Positions 25,696 through 33,671 are shown, counted from the first letter of the stretch. The stretch is DNA of 64,000 bases from Coprococcus ammoniilyticus (GCF_025567345.1 NZ_JAOQJS010000007.1:186001-250000), one strand, 5' to 3'. Notes: generated by a model from the letters alone, not told the origin. Made by a program: numbers and translations.

Positions 25696-25926
25696 AACGA
25701 ACATGACGACATAAAGTCCGCCTACCTGACCGCTATATAAACACATGACTCATTTCGTTTCTATTCGATACACTCGCCTTTTTGTCAGCAGCCGCCCAAA
25801 CTCACCCTTACGGGTTCAGACATGGGCTTGATGCTGACGGCTAGAGTGTATCTCATCACGAAACTACATGAATGTCATTGTTTATTATATAGCAGCCAGA
25901 TACGCAGACTTTATATCTGTATGAAA
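25696..25926. repeat. Imperfect hairpin region, possibly a third diverged hairpin element
   Basis: Between 25751 and 25872 the two halves pair in blocks: GATACACTC with GAGTGTATC, GTCAGCA with TGCTGAC, GCCCA with TGGGC, around a CACCCTTACGGGTT tip. The tip resembles the reverse complement of the core hairpin of the neighbouring element. No gene is seen here. Confidence 0.45.
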
Positions 25927-26144
25927 GACAAAAACAGGTGGACTATCTACAATAGCCTGACTATACATTGACATTAGCGAGAATTTCGTAATGAGATGCA
26001 CAGTGCCAGTAAATACGGGTGCCTGTTTGAGTCCGAAGGACGAGTTGGCACAGGAGTATTTACGAATCAGACATGTGCAGCGAATAGAAATCGCAGCGAG
26101 TCAATTATGGTCAGGCTGTTAGAGATAATCCACCTGTTTTGTCC
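25927..26144. repeat. Large hairpin element, copy 2 (arms plus conserved core)
   Basis: Arms of about 58 bp (25927-25985 and 26086-26144) are imperfect reverse complements, sharing CAGGTGGA and GCCTGAC blocks. They flank a core at 25993-26092 that matches the core of copy 1 at about 90 percent by eye, including a 30-base near-identical stretch around GGAGTATTTACGAATCAGAC. The arm sequences of the two copies are unrelated. The right arm abuts the cysE stop codon and could serve as its terminator. Confidence 0.75.
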
Positions 26145-26146
26145 GC

Positions 26147-27070
26147 CTAGTTTGAGGTCTTGATTTCGAGTTCCGGCATAGTGGAGGCAACCTTGGTGTT
26201 GGCAGGGATGGACTTCGTCACGAAGGTATTTCCCGCCACTACGGAATTTGCACCAATAATGGTCTCGCCACCAAGAATGGTTGTATTCGCATAGATAACT
26301 ACATTGTCTTCTATGGTTGGGTGACGTTTGACACCGGACAACTGCTGGCCCTTTCTGGTCGACAGCGCACCAAGAGTAACACCCTGATAGATTTTTACAT
26401 TATTTCCAATATCGGTCGTTTCGCCGATAACGATTCCGGTTCCGTGGTCAATAAAGAAATATTCGCCAATATTGGCACCCGGATTGATATCGATTCCTGT
26501 CTCACCATGTGCATATTCTGTCATGATCCTTGGAATAAACGGTACCTTCATCTGATAGAGCACATGTGCGTATCGGTATACAAATATCGCAAATAACCCC
26601 GGATAGGAGAAGATGATCTCTTCACGGCTGTTTGCAGCCGGATCTCCGTTATATTCTGCTTCTACGTCTTTGCAAAGAAGTGCCTGAACCTCCGGTATGC
26701 AACGGATAAAGCCCAGAGCTTTCTCCTGCGCTTCCTCTGTGATCTCCTGATAGCTCTTAGCATCATTTTTATAGCTCAATGCCACCTTGATCTGACGGAA
26801 TAATTTATCATATATCAATGACAGCTTATGTCCTGCAAAATACTCCTTATTGGCATATGCCATATTCTCTCTCCCGAAGAAACCCGGAAATGTTACTTTC
26901 CGTAATTCATCCACAAAATCAATGATCTCATCCTTCTGTGGAAGTCGTTCTCCGAGTGACAGATCAAATAATTTCTGATCCGAATAATTCTTATTTAACG
27001 CCTCAGCCATTTCTGCAACGACTGCTTTTACATCATTTTCAAATTCCATTCCAGTCTTACTCCATTTCAT
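26147..27070 (-). CDS. cysE: Serine O-acetyltransferase
   Basis: 307 residues. The N-terminal helical domain (about 1-150) and the C-terminal left-handed beta helix with GIDINPGANIGEYFFIDHGTG carry the catalytic His in the FIDHGTG motif. Acetyl-CoA:serine acetylation is the first step of cysteine synthesis. The long N-terminus is that of the CysE/EpsC-type enzymes of anaerobic Firmicutes. Single gene. Confidence 0.92.
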   Translation of the reverse strand: MKWSKTGMEFENDVKAVVAEMAEALNKNYSDQKLFDLSLGERLPQKDEIIDFVDELRKVTFPGFFGRENMAYANKEYFAGHKLSLIYDKLFRQIKVALSYKNDAKSYQEITEEAQEKALGFIRCIPEVQALLCKDVEAEYNGDPAANSREEIIFSYPGLFAIFVYRYAHVLYQMKVPFIPRIMTEYAHGETGIDINPGANIGEYFFIDHGTGIVIGETTDIGNNVKIYQGVTLGALSTRKGQQLSGVKRHPTIEDNVVIYANTTILGGETIIGANSVVAGNTFVTKSIPANTKVASTMPELEIKTSN

Positions 27071-27146
27071 TTCCTAATATCAATATATGCAACTCGATAT
27101 CATATGTCCTGTAAAACATTATTCATCTCTAACTGCATATAGCATT

Positions 27147-27174
27147 AGTATAACATCTCAATAAAAAATGTAAA
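27147..27174 (-). promoter_or_regulatory. Candidate promoter of cysE
   Basis: -35 TTTACA, 16-nt spacer and -10 TATACT, about 75 bp before the ATG. The leader is short, and no T-box or S-box structure was recognised in it. Confidence 0.5.
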
Positions 27175-27232
27175 TAATAGTTTTTTCAGTCCACTTCGAT
27201 GGAAAATACAAATAATGTTTTTCAGCTCCTTG

Positions 27233-28858
27233 CTATTTCCTGTCATAATCATATCCCGGATGGATTCTGTTCTTACTCTTCAGTTTGGTTATGATCAGCG
27301 CAAGCGTCTGCATTTTAACCGGCTTCTCAACCTGACCGGACATACCTGTTATAGCAGCCATCCGCATAGCCTCTGGTGTTGCGTGATAAGTCATTGCCAG
27401 AATCGGTATCGTTTTTGCCTGCGGATGATCCATCAGCCGGATTCTTCTGGCTGCCTGATAGCCATCCATATCCGGCATATCAGCGTCCATCAATATATAC
27501 TGGAACTTTTCATGCTTTGAGCGTTTAAACATCTTCAATGCCTGCTCTCCGCTCTTTGCTACGGTACATTCCGCTCCTCTTTTGGTCAATGCCTCCTGCA
27601 AAAGCAGTCCTTCCATATCATTATCGTCGACCAGCAGGAAACGTTCGCCTACGAATGCGACCCTTGGAAGTGCTTCACGGATCTGTCTTTCTTTTTCCCG
27701 TTCTTCCTCTGCCTCTCTTTCAGCCGCTTCCTCTTCGGTTTCTTCTTTCAAAGCCCCTTCCTGTGCTAACCGGTACTCCCGGACGGTTTCCTCCATCACG
27801 GCATTCATACGCCGCAATTGTACATTGTTTTCCCGGTGCATATCAGCCGTCTGACGCTCATATTCATACCAGGTTCTCATATGGATCGCTCCGACGGTTC
27901 CTACTGCCAACACTAACATGATACATGCTATGATCACAACCGTTACCATCCATGAGCCTGACACCTTCTTCTGATAATCCGTCAATACACTCTGTACCAC
28001 TGCACATGGCGCCTGAAATACGAGAAAGAACTCCGTTCCCTCTAATGGCTGGTAATAGAAATATTCAGCATTTTTCCCTTCATACAAGGTTACACAATTC
28101 TGTCTGCCTTCACTGAAATCCTCTGTGATCTGTGCATACTGCTCTTCTTCGATCACAGACTCGTCCAGATAGTGGTCAAGGATATTATAATTGCGCACAA
28201 CGCCCTCATTATTATCCAAATCTGCATATGTAACCATGCTGTCTACATTTGTCACATAGAGTTTTGCCTGTCCCCCATATGCAGAATCAACAAACAGATC
28301 ATTTACCCTATCTGTATTGTAAATAAATGCTATGACTTCATATTCATTTTCATTTACATAGAATGCTTCATATTTTTTTGCTACAACAAATATTTCTTCT
28401 CCGTTTCTCCAGGTACAATATTGGACAGACTGACCGCCAACATCAAACAGAGTGCCCTTTGTATCACCCAAATCCAATGTTCCTGTTTTGCCATCATCAC
28501 AGATATATTTTCCGGTATGATCAACGAATACGATATCCCGTACAGAATCATTCTCCATAGCTATAAAATAATCTTCATAATCTGCCAGTACAACAGACCT
28601 CGTTTTGCCATCAAACAGATAGTTCTCAAGACGTTCTGTTTCTTCATACATTGAATTAATCTGCATTTGATAGGAATGTTCTACCTGTTCCATCATTGCT
28701 GCGATCGTATTCTTACTGGATATATCAACATATTGTTCAAATTTGGAAAATACATTCCCACCCCAGATAATAAGCGCTATCAGAATAGCACTAAATAGAA
28801 ATAATAGAAATGCAACTTTTTTATCCCGTTGCGTTCTGACATATGTTATCTTACTCAT
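27233..28858 (-). CDS. Membrane-anchored response-regulator with extracellular sensor domain, no kinase domain
   Basis: 541 residues: membrane helix (about 16-36), Cache-like extracytoplasmic domain (about 40-305), second helix (about 310-333), a long charged coiled coil (about 335-400, rich in E and R), then a CheY-like receiver with LLVDDND, the phospho-acceptor Asp in LMDADMPDMDG, Thr in AMTYH and Lys in EKPVK. No HisKA or HATPase domain is present between sensor and receiver, unlike hybrid kinases. It could bind ligand and signal through a partner kinase or as a scaffold. The prophage is inserted immediately upstream. Confidence 0.8.
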   Translation of the reverse strand: MSKITYVRTQRDKKVAFLLFLFSAILIALIIWGGNVFSKFEQYVDISSKNTIAAMMEQVEHSYQMQINSMYEETERLENYLFDGKTRSVVLADYEDYFIAMENDSVRDIVFVDHTGKYICDDGKTGTLDLGDTKGTLFDVGGQSVQYCTWRNGEEIFVVAKKYEAFYVNENEYEVIAFIYNTDRVNDLFVDSAYGGQAKLYVTNVDSMVTYADLDNNEGVVRNYNILDHYLDESVIEEEQYAQITEDFSEGRQNCVTLYEGKNAEYFYYQPLEGTEFFLVFQAPCAVVQSVLTDYQKKVSGSWMVTVVIIACIMLVLAVGTVGAIHMRTWYEYERQTADMHRENNVQLRRMNAVMEETVREYRLAQEGALKEETEEEAAEREAEEEREKERQIREALPRVAFVGERFLLVDDNDMEGLLLQEALTKRGAECTVAKSGEQALKMFKRSKHEKFQYILMDADMPDMDGYQAARRIRLMDHPQAKTIPILAMTYHATPEAMRMAAITGMSGQVEKPVKMQTLALIITKLKSKNRIHPGYDYDRK

Positions 28859-29004
28859 ACGTTTATAGTCTCACCTTCGAGACCGTCCCCCCTTTTTCTT
28901 TTTTCCGTTTTTCGAAAGACCTTATCTGGTTTTCTTCCATCAAGATCTCTCTAGCATTGCAATTACTATAACCGATATTTCGACATTGTGCAACTATTTC
29001 TTTT
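28859..29004. other. Host flank upstream of the receiver gene
   Basis: Holds the receiver-gene promoter (listed separately), a CCCCCC-TTTTT stretch near the ribosome site and one copy of ATATTTCGACAT (28975-28986) that recurs on the other side of the prophage (63619-63630). No gene. Confidence 0.5.
28965..28993 (-). promoter_or_regulatory. Promoter of the receiver-domain gene
   Basis: -35 TTGCAC, 17-nt spacer and -10 TATAGT in minus orientation. The spacer contains TCGA-rich sequence of the ATATTTCGACAT repeat. The presumed prophage junction lies only 12-27 bp upstream of the -35, so the insertion leaves the core promoter intact but replaces everything further upstream. Confidence 0.6.
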
Positions 29005-29020
29005 TTCAGTTAGAATTCAT
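29005..29020. repeat. Left prophage junction, 16-bp direct repeat (attachment core candidate)
   Basis: TTCAGTTAGAATTCAT, identical to 63598-63613 and in the same orientation. It lies between the host promoter and the last phage gene. The centre GAATTC is palindromic. A 16-bp duplication is long for classical IS30 insertion (usually 2-4 bp), so it may be a homologous core shared by phage and host. Confidence 0.65.
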
Positions 29021-29050
29021 AAAAATGTCAACATTAAATTCGACATTTTT
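29021..29050. repeat. Inverted repeat at the left phage end with TCGACA motif
   Basis: AAAAATGTC and GACATTTTT form a perfect 9-bp inverted repeat with a 12-nt spacer just inside the junction. The right arm carries TTCGACAT, with TCGACA 19 nt inside the core. At the other end the inverse motif TGTCGA sits 20 nt inside the core (63572-63577). Candidate transposase binding sites. Confidence 0.5.
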
Positions 29051-29178
29051 TCATATTTTTATCGTTTTGCCGTTTTGCACAATACGCAGCCTGTTTTATT
29101 GTATATTTTCACTTTTGGACAACGCAATAGCAAGGCTGCCACTTCTGCCAGCCTCTCACGCCCCCCCTATTTCCGTTC

Positions 29179-30240
29179 TTATGCAAGCTGCTTTACCTCT
29201 TCCTCGAATAGTTCCCCTGCTGAATGATAGCCATGTATTTTGCGTGGGTATCCGTTTATCCAGTTCTCTATACTCTCTACCTCTTCCTCTGTCCTGTCGT
29301 CAAAATTTGTGCCTTTCGGTATCTTCCGGCGTATCATCTTATTTGTTACCTCATTTGTGCCACGCTCCCAACTGCTGTACGGGTGGCAGTAATATACCTT
29401 TGTCCGCTTTTCTCCCTCGTTGATAATAGAACGCTGTAAGCCCTCTGCATCTGCAAACTCGCTGCCATTGTCTACTGTGATTGTCTTAAATACCCGCTTA
29501 AACATATCAGCGCCCCATTTTCTTTCTAATCTATCCAGCGCCGCTACTACTGCCTCGTCTGTATGGTCTGGCAGTTTAAATATAATCTCGTTTCTGGTTT
29601 TCCGCTCTGTCAGTACCAGCAACGTATTTTTTGACTTTCCCCGTTGTCCTAAAACGCTGTCCATTTCCCAGTTGCCGAACTCTTCCCGTGTATCTATCTC
29701 TTTCGGGCGTTTGTCTATACTCTCTCCTGCTGCCGCCCTTTTCTGTTGCCTCTGTACTTTCTTATAATTTCTCTTCTTATTCTTCTTTACTGGCAAATTC
29801 TTATTAGACAACTTAAGGAAAATACCCTTATCAATGTAGCTGTATAAGGTCGTTACGCATACTGTTACGGAAAAGTCCCCCTCTTTCCCCTGTGCTTTCA
29901 ATTCTCCCAGTACCGCAGCTGGGCTGTAATCTTCATTTACTATTTTATCCTCTATATAATTTGCGTATGCAATATCGTTTCCTATTTTAAGCTGTGTACC
30001 CCTTGCCTTTAAATTTTCCTCTGCTTTCATTTGTGCCTTGTTTGGGCTATAACTTAATGTTTCTGTATAGTCGCTATTTCTGTGCATATATTCCCCTCGC
30101 TTAAGCTCATTGTATATAGTGCTGCGGTGTACGCCCAGCTGTTCTGCTATCTCTATCACGCTATGCCCTGCTTTTTTCAATGCCTCAATACTTATACGGT
30201 CTGTCCATGTCAGCTGTCGGCTGCCTTTCTTATTCGCCAT
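29179..30240 (-). CDS. IS30-family DDE transposase, candidate phage integrase
   Basis: 353 residues. N-terminal helix-turn-helix of the HTH_38 type (about 10-50, IEIAEQLGVHRSTIYNELKR) and C-terminal DDE catalytic core: Asp194 in NWEMDSVLG, Asp257 in TVDNGSEF, Glu292 in SSWERGTNE, all diagnostic for IS30. The frame is complete with an AGAGAGG ribosome site. It is the last gene before the left junction, and no other recombinase is present. It may integrate the phage genome. An independent IS is less likely, because I see no terminal inverted repeat on its upstream side. Confidence 0.9.
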   Translation of the reverse strand: MANKKGSRQLTWTDRISIEALKKAGHSVIEIAEQLGVHRSTIYNELKRGEYMHRNSDYTETLSYSPNKAQMKAEENLKARGTQLKIGNDIAYANYIEDKIVNEDYSPAAVLGELKAQGKEGDFSVTVCVTTLYSYIDKGIFLKLSNKNLPVKKNKKRNYKKVQRQQKRAAAGESIDKRPKEIDTREEFGNWEMDSVLGQRGKSKNTLLVLTERKTRNEIIFKLPDHTDEAVVAALDRLERKWGADMFKRVFKTITVDNGSEFADAEGLQRSIINEGEKRTKVYYCHPYSSWERGTNEVTNKMIRRKIPKGTNFDDRTEEEVESIENWINGYPRKIHGYHSAGELFEEEVKQLA

Positions 30241-30285
30241 TTCTGCTACCTCTCTTTCGTTCCTGTTCTTTCCCCATATACGACG

Positions 30286-30320
30286 AAAAGCCGCAAACTC
30301 TTTTACAAGTCTGCGGCTTA
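30286..30320 (-). terminator. Terminator between the HIRAN-like gene and the transposase
   Basis: An 8-bp stem (AAGCCGCA / TGCGGCTT) followed by TTTTCG in minus orientation. It starts right after the restored stop codon (30330) of the frameshifted upstream gene, which supports that longer reading frame. Confidence 0.65.
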
Positions 30321-30329
30321 TGCCTTTAC

Positions 30330-31012
30330 CTATTTACAACACTTTTTACAAGCGGTGTATTTCTTCTTTGCTTGGCTTAGCGGTATGCTCTTTGGGTTTT
30401 TCATTCCCGAACAGTTAGGCTTACTATGGTATTTTTTGTTGCTACGGTCTACATATACTGTAGTTTCTCCCGTATGCTGGCTTACGCTTGGCGTTGCGTC
30501 CTCGATTACGTCAAGCTCTATATTGCACCCGAACGTCTGTACCCCCCCCCAGAAATTTCCAGTATTTCTGCGGTGTAGCGGGCTTTCGGGTACTTTCTCG
30601 CTAAGTCCCCCGCCAGCTCTGCCGATAGATTGCCTATTACCTTATCGCCCCACTTTACGTATGCGGCAGGCTCTCCGTTGTATGTATACTTTTCTACTGT
30701 AATATCTTCACTGCCGGACATTCTGCTTAAAATATCCTGCCTGTTTTCTCCGTCCTCATTATTGAACGTCACGCCTACTACTTTCGTTCTGATTGTATCT
30801 AAAATTCTGCCGCCAGATGCAGCGGCAGGCGCTGGCGTTCTGTTTCCGTTCTCTTTTCCTGCGCTTTTCTTTTTCAGTCCAAAATAGGCGCATACTGCCG
30901 CAACCACAATGCAGCCCACCCCACCTGTTATATTTCCAGACGGCAGCGCCGTTAAGCCGCTTACTGCAAATAATGCAGCCGCTGCCAATAAAATTACCTT
31001 TTTCTTTGTCAT
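30330..31012 (-). CDS. HIRAN-like membrane protein, interrupted by a G9 tract (phase-variable candidate)
   Basis: As sequenced, the frame ends at 30518 after 164 residues: two membrane segments (about 5-22 and 30-46), then a HIRAN-like domain (about 70-155, VVGVTFNNEDGENRQ to NLSAELAGDLARKYPKARYT). It breaks at nine consecutive G (30542-30550 as C on the plus strand). With ten G (or seven) the frame runs on to 30330 and adds about 63 residues ending in a Cys/His motif (KKYHSKPNCSGM then TACKKC), a C-terminal module often attached to small membrane or nuclease proteins. HIRAN domains bind DNA ends in other proteins. The role here is unknown. Confidence 0.75.
30542..30550 (-). repeat. G9 homopolymer tract in the HIRAN-like gene
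   Basis: Nine G on the coding strand after the EIS codons. Ten (or seven) would join the frame to the Cys/His-rich extension and its stop at 30330, 10 bp before the terminator. Confidence 0.9.
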
Positions 31013-31033
31013 AGTAAGCCCTCGCTTTCGTTT

Positions 31034-31231
31034 CTACTTCAATTCTAAAATTTCATCAGCAGAGGCGTTAAGCTCTCTGCAAATTTTCGCCAGTGTTATT
31101 GCGTTTGGCGTAAGCTCGTTGTTTTCCCAGCGGCTTATATCTTTCTGGTATACTTGCAGGCGCTCTGCAAGTTCCTTTTGCGTCACGCCTGCCGCTTTTC
31201 TCGCTGTTTTAATGTTTTCGCCTAAATTCAT
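31034..31231 (-). CDS. XRE-family transcriptional regulator
   Basis: 65 residues, a single lambda-repressor-like HTH (IKTARKAAGVTQKELAERLQ, then ISRWENNELTPN). It is the best candidate for the lysogeny repressor in this prophage. The operon promoter upstream carries a perfect inverted repeat between -35 and -10 where such a protein could bind. It overlaps the small membrane gene upstream by ATGA-type coupling. Confidence 0.9.
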   Translation of the reverse strand: MNLGENIKTARKAAGVTQKELAERLQVYQKDISRWENNELTPNAITLAKICRELNASADEILELK

Positions 31232-31326
31232 GCCTTACCTCTCTTTTCTCTTGCCCTCAAAATGAAAGCAACCAGCAGCTTTACCAGTCCTACTGCTACT
31301 AAAAATACTCCTAATTTTAAAAGCAT
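31228..31326 (-). CDS. Small membrane protein (32 aa)
   Basis: Frame of 33 codons, MLLKLGVFLVAVGLVKLLVA at the start: one hydrophobic helix followed by a basic tail (RAREKRGK). The stop codon overlaps the start of the XRE gene, as expected for a coupled operon gene. The ribosome site is only moderate (CGAGTAAAGAG). Function unknown. Confidence 0.55.
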   Translation of the reverse strand: MLLKLGVFLVAVGLVKLLVAFILRAREKRGKA

Positions 31327-31408
31327 ACTCTTTACTCGGCTTTGGGTTTGTGTTATATTTCTTATAGGCGGCGGGCTTATCGCCCGCCTGTTGGTTAGGG
31401 CTTTCGCC

Positions 31409-31528
31409 CTAACCTATGTACTTACCAATTATGATAAGTATTGTTCCTATGATTAAGTCTATCACTGCACTGATTGCCAATTCTTGCCAGTTGATAGGCT
31501 TTTTCTTTTGTTTCTTTTTCTTACCCAT
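31409..31528 (-). CDS. Small basic membrane protein (39 aa)
   Basis: 40 codons: a lysine-rich N-terminus (MGKKKKQKKK), then one hydrophobic helix (about 20-37). It has a strong AAAGGAG ribosome site and is the first gene behind the consensus promoter at 31593-31621. A GGCGGGC/GCCCGCC inverted repeat follows it. Function unknown. Confidence 0.65.
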   Translation of the reverse strand: MGKKKKQKKKPINWQELAISAVIDLIIGTILIIIGKYIG

Positions 31529-31592
31529 TGTGCCGTTTCTCCTTTCCAGTGGCTTTGCCTCTTATTTGTTCTTATCTCCTTTCCATGATTTT

Positions 31593-31621
31593 ATTATATA
31601 CCTTTTTCGGTATATTGTCAA
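31593..31621 (-). promoter_or_regulatory. Perfect consensus promoter with embedded operator
   Basis: TTGACA, exactly 17 nt, TATAAT. The spacer and -10 contain the perfect inverted repeat ATATACC-N6-GGTATAT (31596-31615). It drives the small membrane genes, the XRE regulator, the HIRAN-like gene and perhaps the transposase. A repressor bound there would block RNA polymerase, so autoregulation by the XRE protein is likely. Confidence 0.85.
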
Positions 31622-31651
31622 CACTTTTGTATAGATTTCTAAGAAAATCGC

Positions 31652-31688
31652 AAAAAAATAGAGGGCAGACAGCGAACCGCCCACCCTC
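31652..31688 (-). terminator. Terminator at the end of the late operon
   Basis: A ten-pair stem (GAGGG core plus G-U pairs) followed in minus orientation by TATTTTTTT, directly after the endolysin gene. It separates the late operon from the lysogeny-type module. Confidence 0.75.
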
Positions 31689-31694
31689 GAAAAC

Positions 31695-33104
31695 TTAAGC
31701 TAATCTTGTGGCATAATCTAAGCTAATCCAGCCTGCGCCACTCTTCAAGCGTCCCCAGCCAGCACTTGCGCCCTGTCCGGCTTTCACTTCCACAATGGTA
31801 AATACTCCCTTTCCTGTGGTTTCTCCCGTCTTTGCATAGTTCGTGCCTGCTCCTGTTCTGATATTAAGGTCTAAAATATCTACCTGTACGCTAAACGGAA
31901 CGCCTGCGCTTGTCTGCTGCCCCGCTGCGGTATATACCGCCTTGCCGTTATCATCATATACAGTATAACCCGCCTTGCAAGCGCTCTTTGCATTTTCCAG
32001 CGACGCAAACGCCCCCAGCTGGCTTGCTGCGTCCGTCCAGCTCTTGCGCACTCTGTAATACTTTGTACCGTTTCCTGCTGCATACTTTTTATAGTATCCC
32101 TCGCCGTACTCTGCACGCTTTTTCTTTACTGTTTCGCTCTGGTCTGCTGGCTTTTCATATCCAGTAAGAACGGCATCAGATGCAGCACGCACGCTGCCCG
32201 CCTTTTTCAGTGCGTCCATTACTGCTGTGTATCCCTGCAATTCTTCCCATAAAAAGCCCAGCTGCATATTAAGGTCTGCAATGGATGCGCCCGCCTGTTT
32301 TGCATGATTAAGCAACGCCTGCTTTCTGCTCCAATACGTCCACTGCGCCAGCCCATAGCCTGCACTGTCCTTTACAAAATTGCCATAGCTGCCATTATCC
32401 ACCGCTGCTGTATATTCTGCGTCCGTCTTACCCAGCTTATTGTTATAGGTGTTCTGTAAGTTGTTCGGCATAAGCCCGCTTTCAGCATACAGATTACCCA
32501 TAATACCAGCCACGGCATAAGCATTTAAGCCCTTTCCTGTAAGAAAATTCCAGATTGTTTTTTCATTGCCGCCCTGCGGTGTTTCTGCCTGCCCGCTGAT
32601 TTTACGCTTAAACTCGTCCCATGTGTGGGCGCTGGTGTTATATACATACGGGTTAGGGCAAATCTTGCCCGTTACGTCGTAATGTCTGATTACATGAGAT
32701 GCAGGCACGCCGTATTTATTCATAAGGTAACGGGTAAGCTCTGCCGCTGCCTCTACTGTTGCGTCCTCAAAATACCAGTCTTTATCTGTTGCGCCCATGC
32801 TCTTTGTGTTTTTCTTCCTTACGCACATTTCAATACCGATACTATTAGCGTTTCGGCACTCTGCGTGCTTATAGCTCGACGCTCCGCAATGCCACGCTAT
32901 ATTAGCGTCCTCTACGCACTGCCATACCTCGCCGTTAAATCCTACAAAGTAATGCGCCGACGCATTTCTATTGCCGCCGCCATAATATCGGCAGTTGTCC
33001 TCTGCGCCGCCCAGTGCGCCTACATAATGGATAACAATATACTTAATTCTGGAAACGCTGCCCTTATTGAAATTGTACTTACTTATCTTTCTGTTAATGT
33101 TCAT
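31695..33104 (-). CDS. Endolysin: amidase plus lysozyme-like domain plus SH3
   Basis: 469 residues from the ATG beginning MNINRKISKY, chosen for its GGCAGGAAAT ribosome site. The longer frame's start has none. Domain order: N-acetylmuramoyl-L-alanine amidase type 2 (about 1-155; IVIHYVG, HCGASSYK, VIRHYDVTGKICPNP), phage-tail-lysozyme-like domain (about 180-345; GIMGNLYAESGLMPNN, GLAQWTYWSRK), a SPOR-like repeat (about 355-395) and a C-terminal bacterial SH3 domain (NIRTGAGTNYAKTG). It cuts peptidoglycan at lysis. Confidence 0.9.
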   Translation of the reverse strand: MNINRKISKYNFNKGSVSRIKYIVIHYVGALGGAEDNCRYYGGGNRNASAHYFVGFNGEVWQCVEDANIAWHCGASSYKHAECRNANSIGIEMCVRKKNTKSMGATDKDWYFEDATVEAAAELTRYLMNKYGVPASHVIRHYDVTGKICPNPYVYNTSAHTWDEFKRKISGQAETPQGGNEKTIWNFLTGKGLNAYAVAGIMGNLYAESGLMPNNLQNTYNNKLGKTDAEYTAAVDNGSYGNFVKDSAGYGLAQWTYWSRKQALLNHAKQAGASIADLNMQLGFLWEELQGYTAVMDALKKAGSVRAASDAVLTGYEKPADQSETVKKKRAEYGEGYYKKYAAGNGTKYYRVRKSWTDAASQLGAFASLENAKSACKAGYTVYDDNGKAVYTAAGQQTSAGVPFSVQVDILDLNIRTGAGTNYAKTGETTGKGVFTIVEVKAGQGASAGWGRLKSGAGWISLDYATRLA

Positions 33105-33182
33105 ATTTCCTGCCTTTCCGCATACAAAATAAGCGCCTGCGGTGTCCCGCAAGCGCTCTTTGCTGCTATGTCCTTATTATTC

Positions 33183-33671
33183 TTATCTTTCCTGTGTCCT
33201 GTGTTCCTCTACGTTGCCTGTGGTGCTGTCCCCGTCCAGTTCGTCTGTGTCCGGCAGTTCGTCCGTATACTTCGCCAGAAACTCCCGCACCTTTTCCCAT
33301 ACCTTTTTTACGGGCAGCCCGCATAATGCCATATTCTTAAAAATACTCACTACCTCATAGGCAATGTAAAGCAATGCGAAAAATTCAGCCACGCCCACGG
33401 TATCAAGCCCTAAATATGTACGTGCCTGCTCCGGTATAAATCCGATTAAGTTAATCTTAATCAGTACGTCGATTGCCAGCATGAATACCAGAGAAATAAG
33501 CATACCTACTTTTCTGATAGCCCCGTCAATGCCTGCGCAGCTGTTAAATTTCTTCTCTTTGATTGCACGCAGCACGCCAAAAACCGTGTCGCACACAATC
33601 GCCAATACTACCAGCTGGATAATTTTGTTATGTGCCGCCGCCTCAATAAATTCTGTAATAGTCATGTTCAT
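33183..33671 (-). CDS. Phage holin (toxin-secretion/lysis holin family)
   Basis: 162 residues with an N-terminal helix (about 17-35), a second hydrophobic region (about 52-75) and a third near 92-112, then a polar acidic tail. The DTVFGVLRAIKEKKFNS block is typical of the toxin-secretion/phage-lysis holin family. It sits next to the endolysin. The start overlaps the upstream stop codon (ATGA). Confidence 0.85.
   Translation of the reverse strand: MNMTITEFIEAAAHNKIIQLVVLAIVCDTVFGVLRAIKEKKFNSCAGIDGAIRKVGMLISLVFMLAIDVLIKINLIGFIPEQARTYLGLDTVGVAEFFALLYIAYEVVSIFKNMALCGLPVKKVWEKVREFLAKYTDELPDTDELDGDSTTGNVEEHRTQER

Noticed and set aside
29021..30330. Independent IS30 insertion sequence inside the prophage
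   Set aside because: I could not find a matching terminal inverted repeat upstream of the transposase, and no other integrase explains the prophage. Still possible.
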